This document shows positions 34,459 through 42,603 of a stretch of 64,000 nt of DNA, one piece after another. Each line of letters starts with the position of its first letter. Positions within the stretch are counted from its first letter, which is position 1. Source of the DNA: CAVTBT01 sp963733065 (GTDB lineage Bacteria; Actinomycetota; Thermoleophilia; Gaiellales; Gaiellaceae). Location: contig CAVTBT010000005.1 of assembly GCA_963733065.1 (NCBI GenBank), forward strand, positions 558,001 through 622,000, in the 5' to 3' direction. The translations under genes were made by a program, and so were the position numbers. The notes beneath the pieces were generated by a model. It worked only from the letters and a program-made list of their open reading frames with translations, made no database searches and was not told the DNA's origin.

Positions 34459-34477
34459 CCGGATGTCTGACATAAAG
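34459..34477 (-). promoter_or_regulatory. GTCWGAC operator (site 4)
   Basis: On the minus strand CTTTATGTCAGACATCCGG, with a full palindromic centre ATGTCAGACAT. Same core as sites 1-3 and arranged head-to-head with site 3. Confidence 0.65.
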
Positions 34478-34503
34478 GCGGCAGTCGTCGAAAGGAGCAG
34501 CCG

Positions 34504-35034
34504 GTGAGCACCGATCTGCGGGCCGCGCCGAAGGTCTGGCAGGGCCGCTTCTACGAGGACTTCGAGCCGGGCGACACGTTCCGCAGCCGCTTCGGGCGCA
34601 CGGTCACCGAGCAGGACAACCTGCTCTTCACGTGCCTCACGCACAACACGAACTCGATCCACTTCGACCGCAAGCACGCCGAGCGCACGCAGTTCGGCCA
34701 GATCCTCGTCAACAGCACCTTCACGCTCGCGCTGATCACGGGCATGACCGTCCCGGACACGAGCGAGAACGCCGCCGCGAACCTCCAGTGGACGGACATC
34801 AAGCTGCCGAACCCGGTCTTCGTCGGCGACACGCTGTGGGCGGAGAGCGAGATCCGCGAGAAGCGCGAGTCGAAGTCGAACCCCGACGTCGGCATCGTCA
34901 CGATGCGCTGCCGGGGGATCAACCAGGACGGCAAGGTCGTCATCGAGTACCGCCGGACGTTCATGGTCTACAAGCGCACGGCGCCGCAGGCCGAACGCAG
35001 CTTTCCCGGCACGGACGAGGAGTGGACGGTATGA
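34504..35034 (+). CDS. MaoC-family hydratase (mesaconyl-CoA hydratase-like)
   Basis: A 176-residue hot-dog-fold enoyl-CoA hydratase. GRFYEDFEPGDTFRSRFGRTVTEQDNLLFTCLTHNTNSIHFD near residues 16-57 is typical of the mesaconyl-CoA/itaconyl-type MaoC group (FxDFxxGDxxxxxxxRTVTxxDNxxF, catalytic Asp and His of NxxxxHFD). LVNSTFTLALITGM and LPNPVFVGDTLWAESEI follow as expected. It hydrates a branched unsaturated dicarboxylyl-CoA if the subgroup call is right. GTG 34504 follows AAAGGAG. Its stop overlaps the start of the MmgE/PrpD gene (ATGA). Confidence 0.82.
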   Translation: MSTDLRAAPKVWQGRFYEDFEPGDTFRSRFGRTVTEQDNLLFTCLTHNTNSIHFDRKHAERTQFGQILVNSTFTLALITGMTVPDTSENAAANLQWTDIKLPNPVFVGDTLWAESEIREKRESKSNPDVGIVTMRCRGINQDGKVVIEYRRTFMVYKRTAPQAERSFPGTDEEWTV

Positions 35035-36393
35035 CCGCCGCGGAGCGGTTTGCCGCCTGGGCGCTCGAGCTCGACCTCGACGACGTGCCGTCCGCGGTGG
35101 TCGAGGCCGCGAAGCTGCACGTGCTCGACGTCCTCGGCTGCGGGCTCGCCGCGCACGGGCTCGGCATCGGCGCCGAGGGGCGCACGGCGATGGCGGAGCT
35201 CGGCGGCGACCCGGATGGCGTCGGTGATCGGGCTCGACGCGGGCCTGCCGGCGGCCAACGCCGCCTTCGCGAACGCGATGCTCTGTCACGGCCTGGACTT
35301 CGACGACACGCACTCCGACTCGGTGTCTCACGTCTCCACGGTGGTGGTGCCGGCCGCGCTCGCCGTCGCGGAGGCGCGCGGCTCGACGGGCAGCGAGCTG
35401 CTCGCGGCGATCGTCGCCGGCAACGAGATCGTCACGCGCGTCGGGATGGCCACGCCCGGCGCCTTCCACGAGCGCGGCTTCCACCCGACGGCGGTCTGCG
35501 GGATCTTCGGCGCGACGGCGGCCGCCGCCCGCCTGGGTGGGCTCACACCTGCGCGCGCCGCCAGCGCGTTCGGCATCGCCGGCAGCATGGCGTCGGGGCT
35601 GTTCGCGTACCTCGACGACGGGACGGCGACGAAGCCGATCCACCCCGGCTGGGCTGCTCACGGCGCGCTGCTCGCCGCCCGGCTGGCCGAGCTCGGCGCC
35701 GAGGGGCCGCCGGGGGTGCTGGAGGGCCGCTTCGGCGTCTTCCATGCGTTCGTCGGCACGCGGATCGACCTCGAGCCGCAGCTCGCCGATCTCGGCGAGC
35801 GGTGGGAGACGCCGCGGATCGCGTTCAAGCCGTACCCGGCCTGCCACTTCGTCCACGGCTCGCTCGGCGCCACGGCGTCGCTCCGTGCGGACCTCGATCC
35901 GGACGAGATCGAGGACGTCGTCGTGACGGTGCCCGAGGCGGGCGTGTCCCTCGTGCTCGAGCCGGCGGCGTCGAAGGTTGCGCCGCGCACGGACTACGAG
36001 GGCAAGTTCAGCCTCCAGTACTCCACGGCCGCCATGCTCGTCCACGGGCGCGTGGGCCTCGGCACGTACACGCCCGAGGCGCTCGCAGACCCCCGCGTGC
36101 TCGACCTGGCGCGGAAGGTCCGGTACGAGACGAAGGAGTACGCGAGCTACCCGGCCGCCTTCCCCGGCGGCGTGTCGATCCGGCTGCGCGACGGGAGCAC
36201 GCTCGAGGCCGACATGCCGCATCAGCTCGGCGCGCCCGAGAACCCGATGAGCGAGGCGCAGGTGCGCGAGAAGTTCCGCGAGAACGCCGCGCTCGCCGGC
36301 GGCGGCTTCGAGCGTCTGGAGGAGCTCGTCCTGGCGCTCGACGAGGCGGCGGACGTGCGCGGGCTGCTGACGGCCCAGGGCGTCGCGGCGTGA
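35031..36393 (+). CDS. MmgE/PrpD-family protein (one apparent frameshift)
   Basis: Family of 2-methylcitrate dehydratase, cis-aconitate decarboxylase and iminodisuccinate epimerase. About 453 residues after correction. ATG 35031 gives AERFAAWALELDLDDVPSAVVEAAKLHVLDVLGCGLAAHGLG; one inserted base near 35211-35222 shifts to ASVIGLDAGLPAANAAFANAMLCHGLDFDDTH (NGxxxHxLDFDDxH-like, active-site His/Asp). Further blocks are GRVGMATPGAFHERGFHPT, ASGLFAYLDDGTATKPIHPGWAAHGALLAARL and KPYPACHFVHG. The substrate is unknown; a tricarboxylate, a branched dicarboxylate or an imino-acid is plausible. It sits between a MaoC hydratase and acyl-CoA dehydrogenases. Confidence 0.83.
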
Positions 36394-37559
36394 CCACGGT
36401 CGAGCAGCGCGACGTCGTCGCGACGGTGCGCGAGTGGGTCGAGCGCGAGGTCTACCCCGTCGCCTCGCGCTACGAGCACGCCGACGAGTTCCCGGCGCCG
36501 CTCGTCGAGGAGATGAAGGAGCTCGGGCTCTTCGGGGTCACGATCCCCGAGGAGTACGGCGGCCTCGGTCTCGACCTGCTCACGTACACGCTGATCCAGG
36601 TCGAGCTCTCGCGTGGGTGGATGTCGCTCTCCGGCGTCCTCAACACGCACTTCATCTCGGCCTGGATGATCGGGACGCACGGCACCGAGGAGCAGCGCGA
36701 GCGCTACCTGCCGCGGATGGCGACCGGCGAGCTGCGGTTCGCGTACTCGATGACGGAGCCGCATGCCGGCTCCGATGTCCAGGCGATCCAGACCCGTGCG
36801 GTCCGCGACGGCGACGAGTTCGCGATCACCGGCCGGAAGATGTGGGCGACGAACGGGCTGCGGGCAGGCGCGATCATGCTGCTCGCCGTCACCGACCCGG
36901 ACGCCGAGCCGCGGCACCGCGGCATGACCGCCTTCGTCGTCGAGAAGGAGCCCGACGTCGAGGAGCAGCCGGGGCTCAGCATCCCCGGGACGCTGAAGAA
37001 GCTCGGCTACAAGGGCGTCGAGACGACGGAGCTCGTCTTCGACGGGTTCCGCACGCCCGCTGCGAGCGTGCTGGGGGGCGAGGACGGGCTCGGCCGCGGC
37101 TTCTACCAGTTCATGGGCGGCATCGAGCTCGGCCGCGTGAACATCGCTGCCCGCGCGGTCGGTATCGCCACCCGCGCGTTCGAGGAGGCGATCCGCTACG
37201 CGCAGCAGCGCGAGGCGTTCGGCAAGCCGATCGCCCACCACCAGGCCGTGCAGCTGAAGCTCGCACAGATGGCGACGAAGATCGAGGCCGCGCGGCTGCT
37301 CACGATGCAGGCGGCCGAGCGCAAGAGCGCCGGCGAGCGCGCCGACCTCGAGGCGGGGATGGCGAAGCTGTTCGCGACGGAGACGGCCGAGGAGGTCGCG
37401 CTCGAGGCCATGCGCATCCACGGCGGCTACGGCTACTCGGAGGAGTTCGTCGTCGAGCGGATCTACCGCGACGCGCCGGTGCTCATCCTCGGGGAGGGCT
37501 CGAACGAGATCCAGCAGCTCGTGATCGCGCGCCGCCTGCTCGAGCGGCACGCCGTGTAG
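36390..37559 (+). CDS. Acyl-CoA dehydrogenase
   Basis: A 389-residue FAD enzyme introducing an alpha-beta double bond in an acyl-CoA. Signature 1 is FAYSMTEPHAGSDVQAIQT near residue 117 (xxTExxxGSD), signature 2 is QQREAFGKPIAHHQAVQLKLAQM near residue 272. The C-terminus AMRIHGGYGYSEEFVVERIYRDAPVLILGEGSNEIQQL holds the FAD-contact GGxGY block and the usual end. The N-terminus lacks a targeting sequence. GTG 36390 overlaps the MmgE/PrpD stop. Chain length preference cannot be read; short branched or dicarboxylic acyl groups fit the neighbours. Confidence 0.87.
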   Translation: MTTVEQRDVVATVREWVEREVYPVASRYEHADEFPAPLVEEMKELGLFGVTIPEEYGGLGLDLLTYTLIQVELSRGWMSLSGVLNTHFISAWMIGTHGTEEQRERYLPRMATGELRFAYSMTEPHAGSDVQAIQTRAVRDGDEFAITGRKMWATNGLRAGAIMLLAVTDPDAEPRHRGMTAFVVEKEPDVEEQPGLSIPGTLKKLGYKGVETTELVFDGFRTPAASVLGGEDGLGRGFYQFMGGIELGRVNIAARAVGIATRAFEEAIRYAQQREAFGKPIAHHQAVQLKLAQMATKIEAARLLTMQAAERKSAGERADLEAGMAKLFATETAEEVALEAMRIHGGYGYSEEFVVERIYRDAPVLILGEGSNEIQQLVIARRLLERHAV

Positions 37560-37562
37560 CCG

Positions 37563-38051
37563 ATGTTGCAGACTCCGCTCTGCGACCTGCTCGGGATCGA
37601 ACACCCGATCGTCCAGGGTCCATTCGGCCCGTGGAGCGACGTCGGGCTCACGGCAGCGATCTCGAGTGCCGGCGCGCTCGGAAGCTACGGCACGGCGATG
37701 CAGTCGCCGGCGCAGCTGCAGGCCGCGTTCGAGCGCCTGCGCGACCTGACCGACCGCCCGTTCGCCGTCAACCACACGCTCCGGCCGCTGAGCGACGAGG
37801 CATTCACGGTGACGCTCCGGTTCCGGCCGGCGGTGATCTCGCTCGCGCTCGGCCACTCACCCGCGCTCGTCGAGCGCGCGCACGAAGCCGGAGCGCGCTT
37901 CGTCCAGCAGGTGACGACGGTCCGGCAGGCGGTGGAGGCGGCCGAGAGCGGCGTCGACGCCATCATCGCGCAGGGGGCCGAGGCCGGCGGCTTCGGGGGC
38001 GCGATCTCGACGCTCGTGCTAGTGCCGCAGGTGGTCGACGCAGCGCTCTGA
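37563..38051 (+). pseudogene. Nitronate monooxygenase, C-terminal half missing
   Basis: The 162 residues match the N-terminal half of nitronate monooxygenase / 2-nitropropane dioxygenase (usually 310-330 residues): PLCDLLGIEHPIVQGPFG, SSAGALGSYG, FAVNHTL and AGARFVQQVTTVRQAVEAAESGVDAIIAQGAEAGGFGG. The chain stops at LVLVPQVVDAAL. That is just before the flavin-phosphate segment (normally P-V-V-A-A-G-G-I) and the second half of the barrel, so an active barrel is not expected. The next gene starts on its stop codon. An internal deletion probably fused the remnant to the following operon gene; the reading frame itself is intact. Confidence 0.75.
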
Positions 38052-39214
38052 TGGACTTCGCCGTTCCGCAGGAGCTCGACGAGATCCGCGCGGCCGTGCG
38101 CGAGCTCTGCTCGGGCTTCCCGGGCGAGTACTGGCGCGGGCTCGAGCCCGACCGCTACCCGGAGGAGTTCGTGCGCGCGTTGACGGAGAACGGCTGGCTG
38201 GCCGCGCTGATCCCGGAGGAGTACGGCGGCGCGGGCCTGTCCCTGACGGCGGCAAGCGTGATCCTCGAGGAGATCAACGCATCGGGCTGCAACGCCGGCG
38301 CCTGCCACGCCCAGATGTACACGATGGGCACGATCCTGCGGCACGGCTCCGAGGAGCAGAAGCGGCGCTACCTGCCGGCCATCGCCACCGGGGAGCTGCG
38401 GCTGCAGGCGTTCGGCGTCACGGAGCCGACCGTCGGCTCCGACACGACGCGCATCCAGACGACCGCCGAGCGCGTCGACGGCGGCTACGTCGTCCGTGGC
38501 CAGAAGATCTGGACGTCGCGGGCGCTGCACTCCGACCTCATGCTGCTGCTGGCGCGGACGACGCCGATCGAGCAGGTGGAGAAGCGGACCGAAGGCCTGT
38601 CGACATTCATCGTCGACATGCGCGCCGCGCTCGACGCCGGGACGATGACGATCCGCCCGATCCGGACGCTGATGAACCACGCGACCACGGAGATCTTCTT
38701 CGACGGGGCCGAGCTGCCCGGCGACGCGCTCGTCGGCGAGGAGGGCCGCGGCTTCCGGTACATCCTGGACGGCATGAACGCGGAGCGGATCCTGATCGCC
38801 GCCGAGTGCATCGGCGACGGCCGCTGGTTCGTCGACAAGGCGGCGGCGTACGCATCCGAACGGGTCGTCTTCGAGCGGCCGATCGGCGCCAACCAGGGTG
38901 TCCAGTTTCCGATCGCCCGGGCGCACGCCGCGATCGAGGCGGCCGACCTCGTGCGGTACAAGGCCGCGTGGCTCTTCGAGCGCGGCGAGCCGTGCGGCGC
39001 CGAGGCCAACACGGCGAAGCTGCTCGCCTCGGAGGCCTCGTGGGCGGCCGCGAACGCCTGCCTCGACACGCACGGCGGCTTCGGCTTCGCCGAGGAGTAC
39101 GACATCGAGCGCAAGTTCCGCGAGACGCGGCTCTACAGCGTCGCGCCCGTGTCGAACAACCTCGTGCTCGCCTTCCTCGGCCAGCACGTGCTCGGCATGC
39201 CGCGCTCCTACTGA
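38051..39214 (+). CDS. Acyl-CoA dehydrogenase, second copy
   Basis: A 387-residue acyl-CoA dehydrogenase distinct from the one at 36390. Signature 1: LQAFGVTEPTVGSDTTRIQTTAERVDGGYVVRGQKIWTSRA near residue 118, signature 2: ASERVVFERPIGANQGVQFPIARAHAAIEAADL, and C-terminal DTHGGFGFAEEYDIERKFRETRLYSVAPVSNNLVLAFLGQHVLGMPRSY. The ending SNNLVLAFLGQHVLGMPRSY differs from the standard GTSEIQ end, and similar sequences occur in dehydrogenases acting on unusual dicarboxylyl or branched CoA esters. Its ATG overlaps the TGA of the truncated monooxygenase (TGATG). Last gene of the plus-strand operon. Confidence 0.86.
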   Translation: MDFAVPQELDEIRAAVRELCSGFPGEYWRGLEPDRYPEEFVRALTENGWLAALIPEEYGGAGLSLTAASVILEEINASGCNAGACHAQMYTMGTILRHGSEEQKRRYLPAIATGELRLQAFGVTEPTVGSDTTRIQTTAERVDGGYVVRGQKIWTSRALHSDLMLLLARTTPIEQVEKRTEGLSTFIVDMRAALDAGTMTIRPIRTLMNHATTEIFFDGAELPGDALVGEEGRGFRYILDGMNAERILIAAECIGDGRWFVDKAAAYASERVVFERPIGANQGVQFPIARAHAAIEAADLVRYKAAWLFERGEPCGAEANTAKLLASEASWAAANACLDTHGGFGFAEEYDIERKFRETRLYSVAPVSNNLVLAFLGQHVLGMPRSY

Positions 39215-39281
39215 TCAGCGGCGCGCAGCGTCTCCCTCAGCACCGCCCGCTCCGGACGTGAGGTCGGCGGCCGCGCTCAGC

Positions 39282-40220
39282 TCAGGCGCGGGCGCCTCGA
39301 TCGAAGGCGGCGAGCGAGCGCTCGAGCGTCTCCTGGTCGAGGCCGCGGCCGATGAAGACCAGGCGCGAGCGGTGGTCGTCGTCCGGCCACTCGGGCAGGT
39401 GCTCGGGCGGGTGGACGACGTGCTGGACGCCGTTCAGCACGAGCGGTCCGTCGGCCCCGACGTCGAGGAGCCCCTTCACGCGGAGGACGTCCTCGCCGCG
39501 GGCCTGCAGGAGCATCGTCAGCCAGATGCCGAAGGCCGTCCAGTCGAGCGGCTCGTCGAACGTCACGCAGAGCGCGCGCACCTCGTGGGCGTGCTCCGGC
39601 GAGTCGTCGTAGTCGAGGTCTCTCGGATCCCGCGCCGTGCCGCCGTCGAAGAGCACCGACGGCGCTACGTCCCCGAAGACCGCCTCCACGATCGGCGCGG
39701 CCGGGTTCAGGCGGCGGAGACGCGCCGTCACAGGCTCCGGATCGGCGAGATCGCTCTTCGTGACGACGAGCCGGTCGGCCGCCGCGGCCTGGCTCACCGA
39801 CTCCTCGTGGCGGAGCCCGTGCTGCGCATCGACCGTCGTGACGACGGCCTCGAGCCGGTAGTGGTGCTTGACGAGCGGCTCGGAGAGCAGCGTCGACACC
39901 ACCGGAGCCGGATTCGCCAGGCCGGTCGTCTCGACGACGACGCGCCCGAACGACGGGATCTCCCCGGCGTCCCGGCGGGCGATCAGGTCGCGGAGCTCGT
40001 CGGCGAGGTCGCCGCGGAGCGCGCAGCACAGGCAGCCGCTCGGCAGCAGCACCGTGCGCTCGTCGACGCGGCGCAGGAGGTGGTGGTCGATGCCGACCTC
40101 GCCGAGCTCGTTGACGATCACGGCCGTCTCGCCCATGTCCGGGTGCTGGAGCAGACGTGCGACGAGGGTCGTCTTGCCGCTGCCCAGGAACCCGGTGACG
40201 AGCGCGACCGGGATCTTCAC
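39282..40220 (-). CDS. CobW/G3E-family GTPase metallochaperone
   Basis: A 312-residue P-loop GTPase of the COG0523 group. Walker A is VTGFLGSGKTTLVARL near residue 7, then VNELGEVGIDHHLL, the metal motif LPSGCLCCALRGDLADEL (CxCC) near residue 62, GRVVVETTGLANPAPV and VTKSDLADPEPV (NKxD-like). The C-terminal CobW_C domain begins about residue 215. It is thought to deliver a metal (Zn, Co or Ni) to a client enzyme, and the metal-dependent amidohydrolases nearby are natural candidates. GTG 40220 overlaps the stop of the small Cys-rich gene upstream, so both are coupled. Confidence 0.85.
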   Translation of the reverse strand: MKIPVALVTGFLGSGKTTLVARLLQHPDMGETAVIVNELGEVGIDHHLLRRVDERTVLLPSGCLCCALRGDLADELRDLIARRDAGEIPSFGRVVVETTGLANPAPVVSTLLSEPLVKHHYRLEAVVTTVDAQHGLRHEESVSQAAAADRLVVTKSDLADPEPVTARLRRLNPAAPIVEAVFGDVAPSVLFDGGTARDPRDLDYDDSPEHAHEVRALCVTFDEPLDWTAFGIWLTMLLQARGEDVLRVKGLLDVGADGPLVLNGVQHVVHPPEHLPEWPDDDHRSRLVFIGRGLDQETLERSLAAFDRGARA

Positions 40221-40489
40221 AGCGCCGCCACGAGCTCCGGGTCGAGCGGGTCGAGCGGCCGTCCGGCCAGCCGCTCGGCCTCGAGCCAGAGCGAGCCGAG
40301 GTCGGCGACGATCACCGAGCGTCCCTTCCGGTCTCGGAGCACCCACGTGCGCCCGCTCCAGTCGTCCAACCGCAGCCCGTAGAACGCGAGCACGCGGTTC
40401 AGCAGCCGCACCCGCAGCACTCGCCCGCGCCGCCCGCCCTCCTGCTCGGCCCAGTGCTCGTTGACGAGCACGTTGCAGAGGACGCACAT
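40217..40489 (-). CDS. Small conserved protein with CVLC motif, coupled to CobW
   Basis: A 90-residue protein starting MCVLCNVLVNEHWAEQ, i.e. a CxxC pair followed by His and Glu, all possible metal ligands. The rest is a compact beta-rich region (VLAFYGLRLDDWSGRTWVLRDRKGRSVIVADLGSLWLEAE). I recognise the start only as typical of short proteins found beside COG0523 GTPases; no function is known. Overlap with the CobW start suggests the two act together in metal handling. It is divergent from the deacetylase gene, with a 13-bp inverted repeat between them. Confidence 0.65.
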   Translation of the reverse strand: MCVLCNVLVNEHWAEQEGGRRGRVLRVRLLNRVLAFYGLRLDDWSGRTWVLRDRKGRSVIVADLGSLWLEAERLAGRPLDPLDPELVAAL

Positions 40490-40519
40490 GCCACTTTCGT
40501 TCTACCACCCCAGGTACTG

Positions 40520-40564
40520 AACTCGCTTCAGGACGACTCAAGGCTTCTTTCTGAAGCGAGTTCT
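40520..40564. promoter_or_regulatory. Perfect 13-bp inverted repeat in a divergent promoter
   Basis: GAACTCGCTTCAG (40520-40532) is exactly inverted as CTGAAGCGAGTTC (40552-40564), spacer 19 bases. TAATAG/TAGGTT (40566-40572) lies directly after the right arm and would be the -10 of the deacetylase gene, so a protein bound to the arms would block it. The arms are 32 bp apart centre to centre, about three DNA turns, better suited to two dimers or a long operator than to a terminator (no gene end is nearby). Confidence 0.6.
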
Positions 40565-40602
40565 AATAGGTTCGTCCTCGCACACGATCAGAAGGAGCGG
40601 TG

Positions 40603-41526
40603 ATGGCGAAGGAGATCTTCTGCTCGATCGGGGTCGACGTGGATGCGGTCGCCGGCTGGCTCGGCTCGTACGGCGGCGAGGACTCCCCCGACGACATCTC
40701 GCGCGGGATGTTCGCCGGCGAGGTGGGGACGCGGCGGCTGCTCAAGATGTTCGACAAGTACGACATGAAGACGACGTGGTTCGTCCCGGGGCACTCGATC
40801 GAGACATTTCCCGAGGAGTCGGCGCTCGTCGTCGAGGCCGGGCACGAAGTGGGCATGCACGGCTACTCGCACGAGAACCCGATCGCGATGACCCCCGAGC
40901 AGGAGGAGGCGGTGCTCGTCAAGTGCATCGACCTCATCGAGAGCGTCTCAGGGAAGCGGCCGACGGGCTACGTCGCCCCGTGGTGGGAGTTCTCCAACGT
41001 CACCAACGAGCTGCTGCTGAAGCACGGCATCAAGTACGACCACAGCCTCATGCACCGCGATTTCGTCCCGTACTACGTCCGCGTCGGCGACTCGTGGACG
41101 AAGATCGACTACGCCAAGCAGCCCGACGAGTGGATGCAGCCGCTCGTGCGCGGCGAGGAGACGGACCTGATCGAGGTCCCGGCGAGCTGGCACCTGGACG
41201 ACCTGCCGCCGATGATGTTCATCAAGGGAGCGCCGAACAGCCACGGCTTCGTCAACCCCCGGCATCTCGAGGAGCTGTGGCGCGACCAGTTCGACTACAT
41301 CTACCGCGAGGAGGACTACGCGGTTTTCGCCATGACCGTGCACCCGGATGTCGCGGGGCGCCCGCAGGTGATCCTGATGCTGGAGCGCCTGATCGAGCAC
41401 ATCTCCGGGCACGACGGGATCCGTTGGTCGACGATGGACGAGATCGCCGACGACTTCGCGCAGCGCTATCCGCGCAGCGGCGAGGCGCGGCCCGTCACGG
41501 CGCACAAGCACGGCGTCACGGCCTGA
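40603..41526 (+). CDS. Polysaccharide deacetylase / PuuE-like amidohydrolase family protein
   Basis: A 307-residue NodB-fold enzyme. CSIGVDVDAVAGWLGSYGGEDSPDDISRGMFAGEVGTRRLL at the start carries the metal-binding Asp pair, and GHEVGMHGYSHENP near residue 84 is the HxxxH motif. APWWEFSNVTNELLLKHGIKYDHSLMHRD and FAMTVHPDVAGRPQVILMLERLI give the later catalytic blocks. It belongs to the cytoplasmic clade (no signal peptide) related to allantoinase PuuE and peptidoglycan deacetylase PgdA-like HP0310, so a small amide substrate is more likely than cell-wall sugar. AAGGAG precedes ATG 40603. It stands alone, followed by a GC-rich hairpin. Confidence 0.8.
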   Translation: MAKEIFCSIGVDVDAVAGWLGSYGGEDSPDDISRGMFAGEVGTRRLLKMFDKYDMKTTWFVPGHSIETFPEESALVVEAGHEVGMHGYSHENPIAMTPEQEEAVLVKCIDLIESVSGKRPTGYVAPWWEFSNVTNELLLKHGIKYDHSLMHRDFVPYYVRVGDSWTKIDYAKQPDEWMQPLVRGEETDLIEVPASWHLDDLPPMMFIKGAPNSHGFVNPRHLEELWRDQFDYIYREEDYAVFAMTVHPDVAGRPQVILMLERLIEHISGHDGIRWSTMDEIADDFAQRYPRSGEARPVTAHKHGVTA

Positions 41527-41535
41527 CGGCGACGG

Positions 41536-41564
41536 ACGAGCCGCGGGGCTCCCCTGCGGCTCGT
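41536..41564 (+). terminator. Hairpin after the deacetylase gene
   Basis: Perfect 9-bp stem ACGAGCCGC / GCGGCTCGT with an 11-base loop, 10 bases after the stop codon. No T run follows. The rest of the gap to 41696 holds two copies of a 22-23 base GC-rich string (41577-41598, 41638-41660) and nothing else recognisable. Confidence 0.5.
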
Positions 41565-41696
41565 TCGGTCTCCCGTTGGCGCCTGCGCGCGTGGCCGGTC
41601 GTGCTTAGGAGTGCTTCCGCATCGGGAGCCCGCGATCTGGCGCCTTGCGCGCGCGGCCGGCGCGAGATCTCGCCCGCCGCCGCGGCCGTAGACGGG

Positions 41697-42602
41697 CTAC
41701 CTCCCGGCGACGCGGGCGTCGATGCTCTCGGCCTCACCGAGCTCCTCGTCGGGCCGGTGGACCGTGCGTCGCTCGGCGACGCGCAGCCGGATGCTGGCGA
41801 CGGCGAGCAGGACGAAGATCGCGAGCAGCGAGACGAGCGTCGTGGCGGTGCCGAGTGCGTAGAGGTCGGGTCGGATCGCGCCCGTGAACGTCAAGCCGCC
41901 GATGGTCAGCGGCAGCGTCTGGGTCTCGGAGCCGCTGACGAGCAGGATCGACCGGTCGTAGTCGTTCCAGGTGAGCGTGAAGCCGAAGAGGAAGCAGCCG
42001 AAGATCCCTGTCCAAACGAGGGGGAGGGTGACCTCGCGGAACGTCCGCTTTTGATCGGCACCGAGGTCACGGGCGGCCTCCTCGACGTGATCGTCGTAGC
42101 GATTCCAGACGGCGAGCATCACGAGGAATCCGAACGGGATACCCCAGATCACGTTCGCGCCGAGCGCTGTCTTCCACAGCGACGGCGCGGTGCCCATCCA
42201 CGCCCAGAAGAGCTGCGTGCCCAGGGCGAGCAGGAACCCGGGTGTCATGAGGGCCAGCATGATCAGGTAGAAGGAGGCGCCTTCGCCGCGGAACTTCCGC
42301 CGGAACGCCATCGACAGCGTGAACGCGATCAAGCTGACGATCACTCCGGCGGCGAGGCTCACCAGGAGCGAGACCTTGCCTGACTCGCGGATCTCGGCAG
42401 CGTGCGAGCCCGGGATGTTCTCGTCCCAGAGCGACTTCCACCACTCGATGCTGATCGGGCCGCGGAACGGCCAGGTGATCGAGCCGAAGACCCCCTGGAA
42501 CGACAGGACGCCCATGAGGATCATCGGCGCGTACAGGAAGATCAGGAAGATCACGAAGTACGTGCCGAGGCCCCACTTCGACCAGTCGATGCGGCGCCTC
42601 AC
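41697..42602 (-). CDS. ABC transporter permease (PotC-like)
   Basis: A 301-residue inner-membrane permease of the polyamine/iron-type family (BPD_transp_1). Six hydrophobic segments are visible. The coupling EAA loop is EEAARDLGADQKRTFREVTLPLVWTGIFGCFLFGF near residue 175 (EAAxxxGA.....VxLP). FGLTWNDYDRSILLVSG (FTLTWNDYDRS) near residue 211 resembles the PotC substrate-side motif. It is the last gene of a four-gene importer operon (binding protein, ATPase, two permeases). Its start follows the PotB-like stop by one base. Substrate unproven; context suggests a nitrogenous small molecule. Confidence 0.84.
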   Translation of the reverse strand: MRRRIDWSKWGLGTYFVIFLIFLYAPMILMGVLSFQGVFGSITWPFRGPISIEWWKSLWDENIPGSHAAEIRESGKVSLLVSLAAGVIVSLIAFTLSMAFRRKFRGEGASFYLIMLALMTPGFLLALGTQLFWAWMGTAPSLWKTALGANVIWGIPFGFLVMLAVWNRYDDHVEEAARDLGADQKRTFREVTLPLVWTGIFGCFLFGFTLTWNDYDRSILLVSGSETQTLPLTIGGLTFTGAIRPDLYALGTATTLVSLLAIFVLLAVASIRLRVAERRTVHRPDEELGEAESIDARVAGR

Positions 42603-42603
42603 G

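Noticed and set aside
31195..36222. Extended minus-strand frame of 1675 codons containing HyuA
   Set aside because: The part above 33312 is antisense to the dehydrogenase operon and the MmgE/PrpD gene and shows no domain; HyuA starts at GTG 33312.
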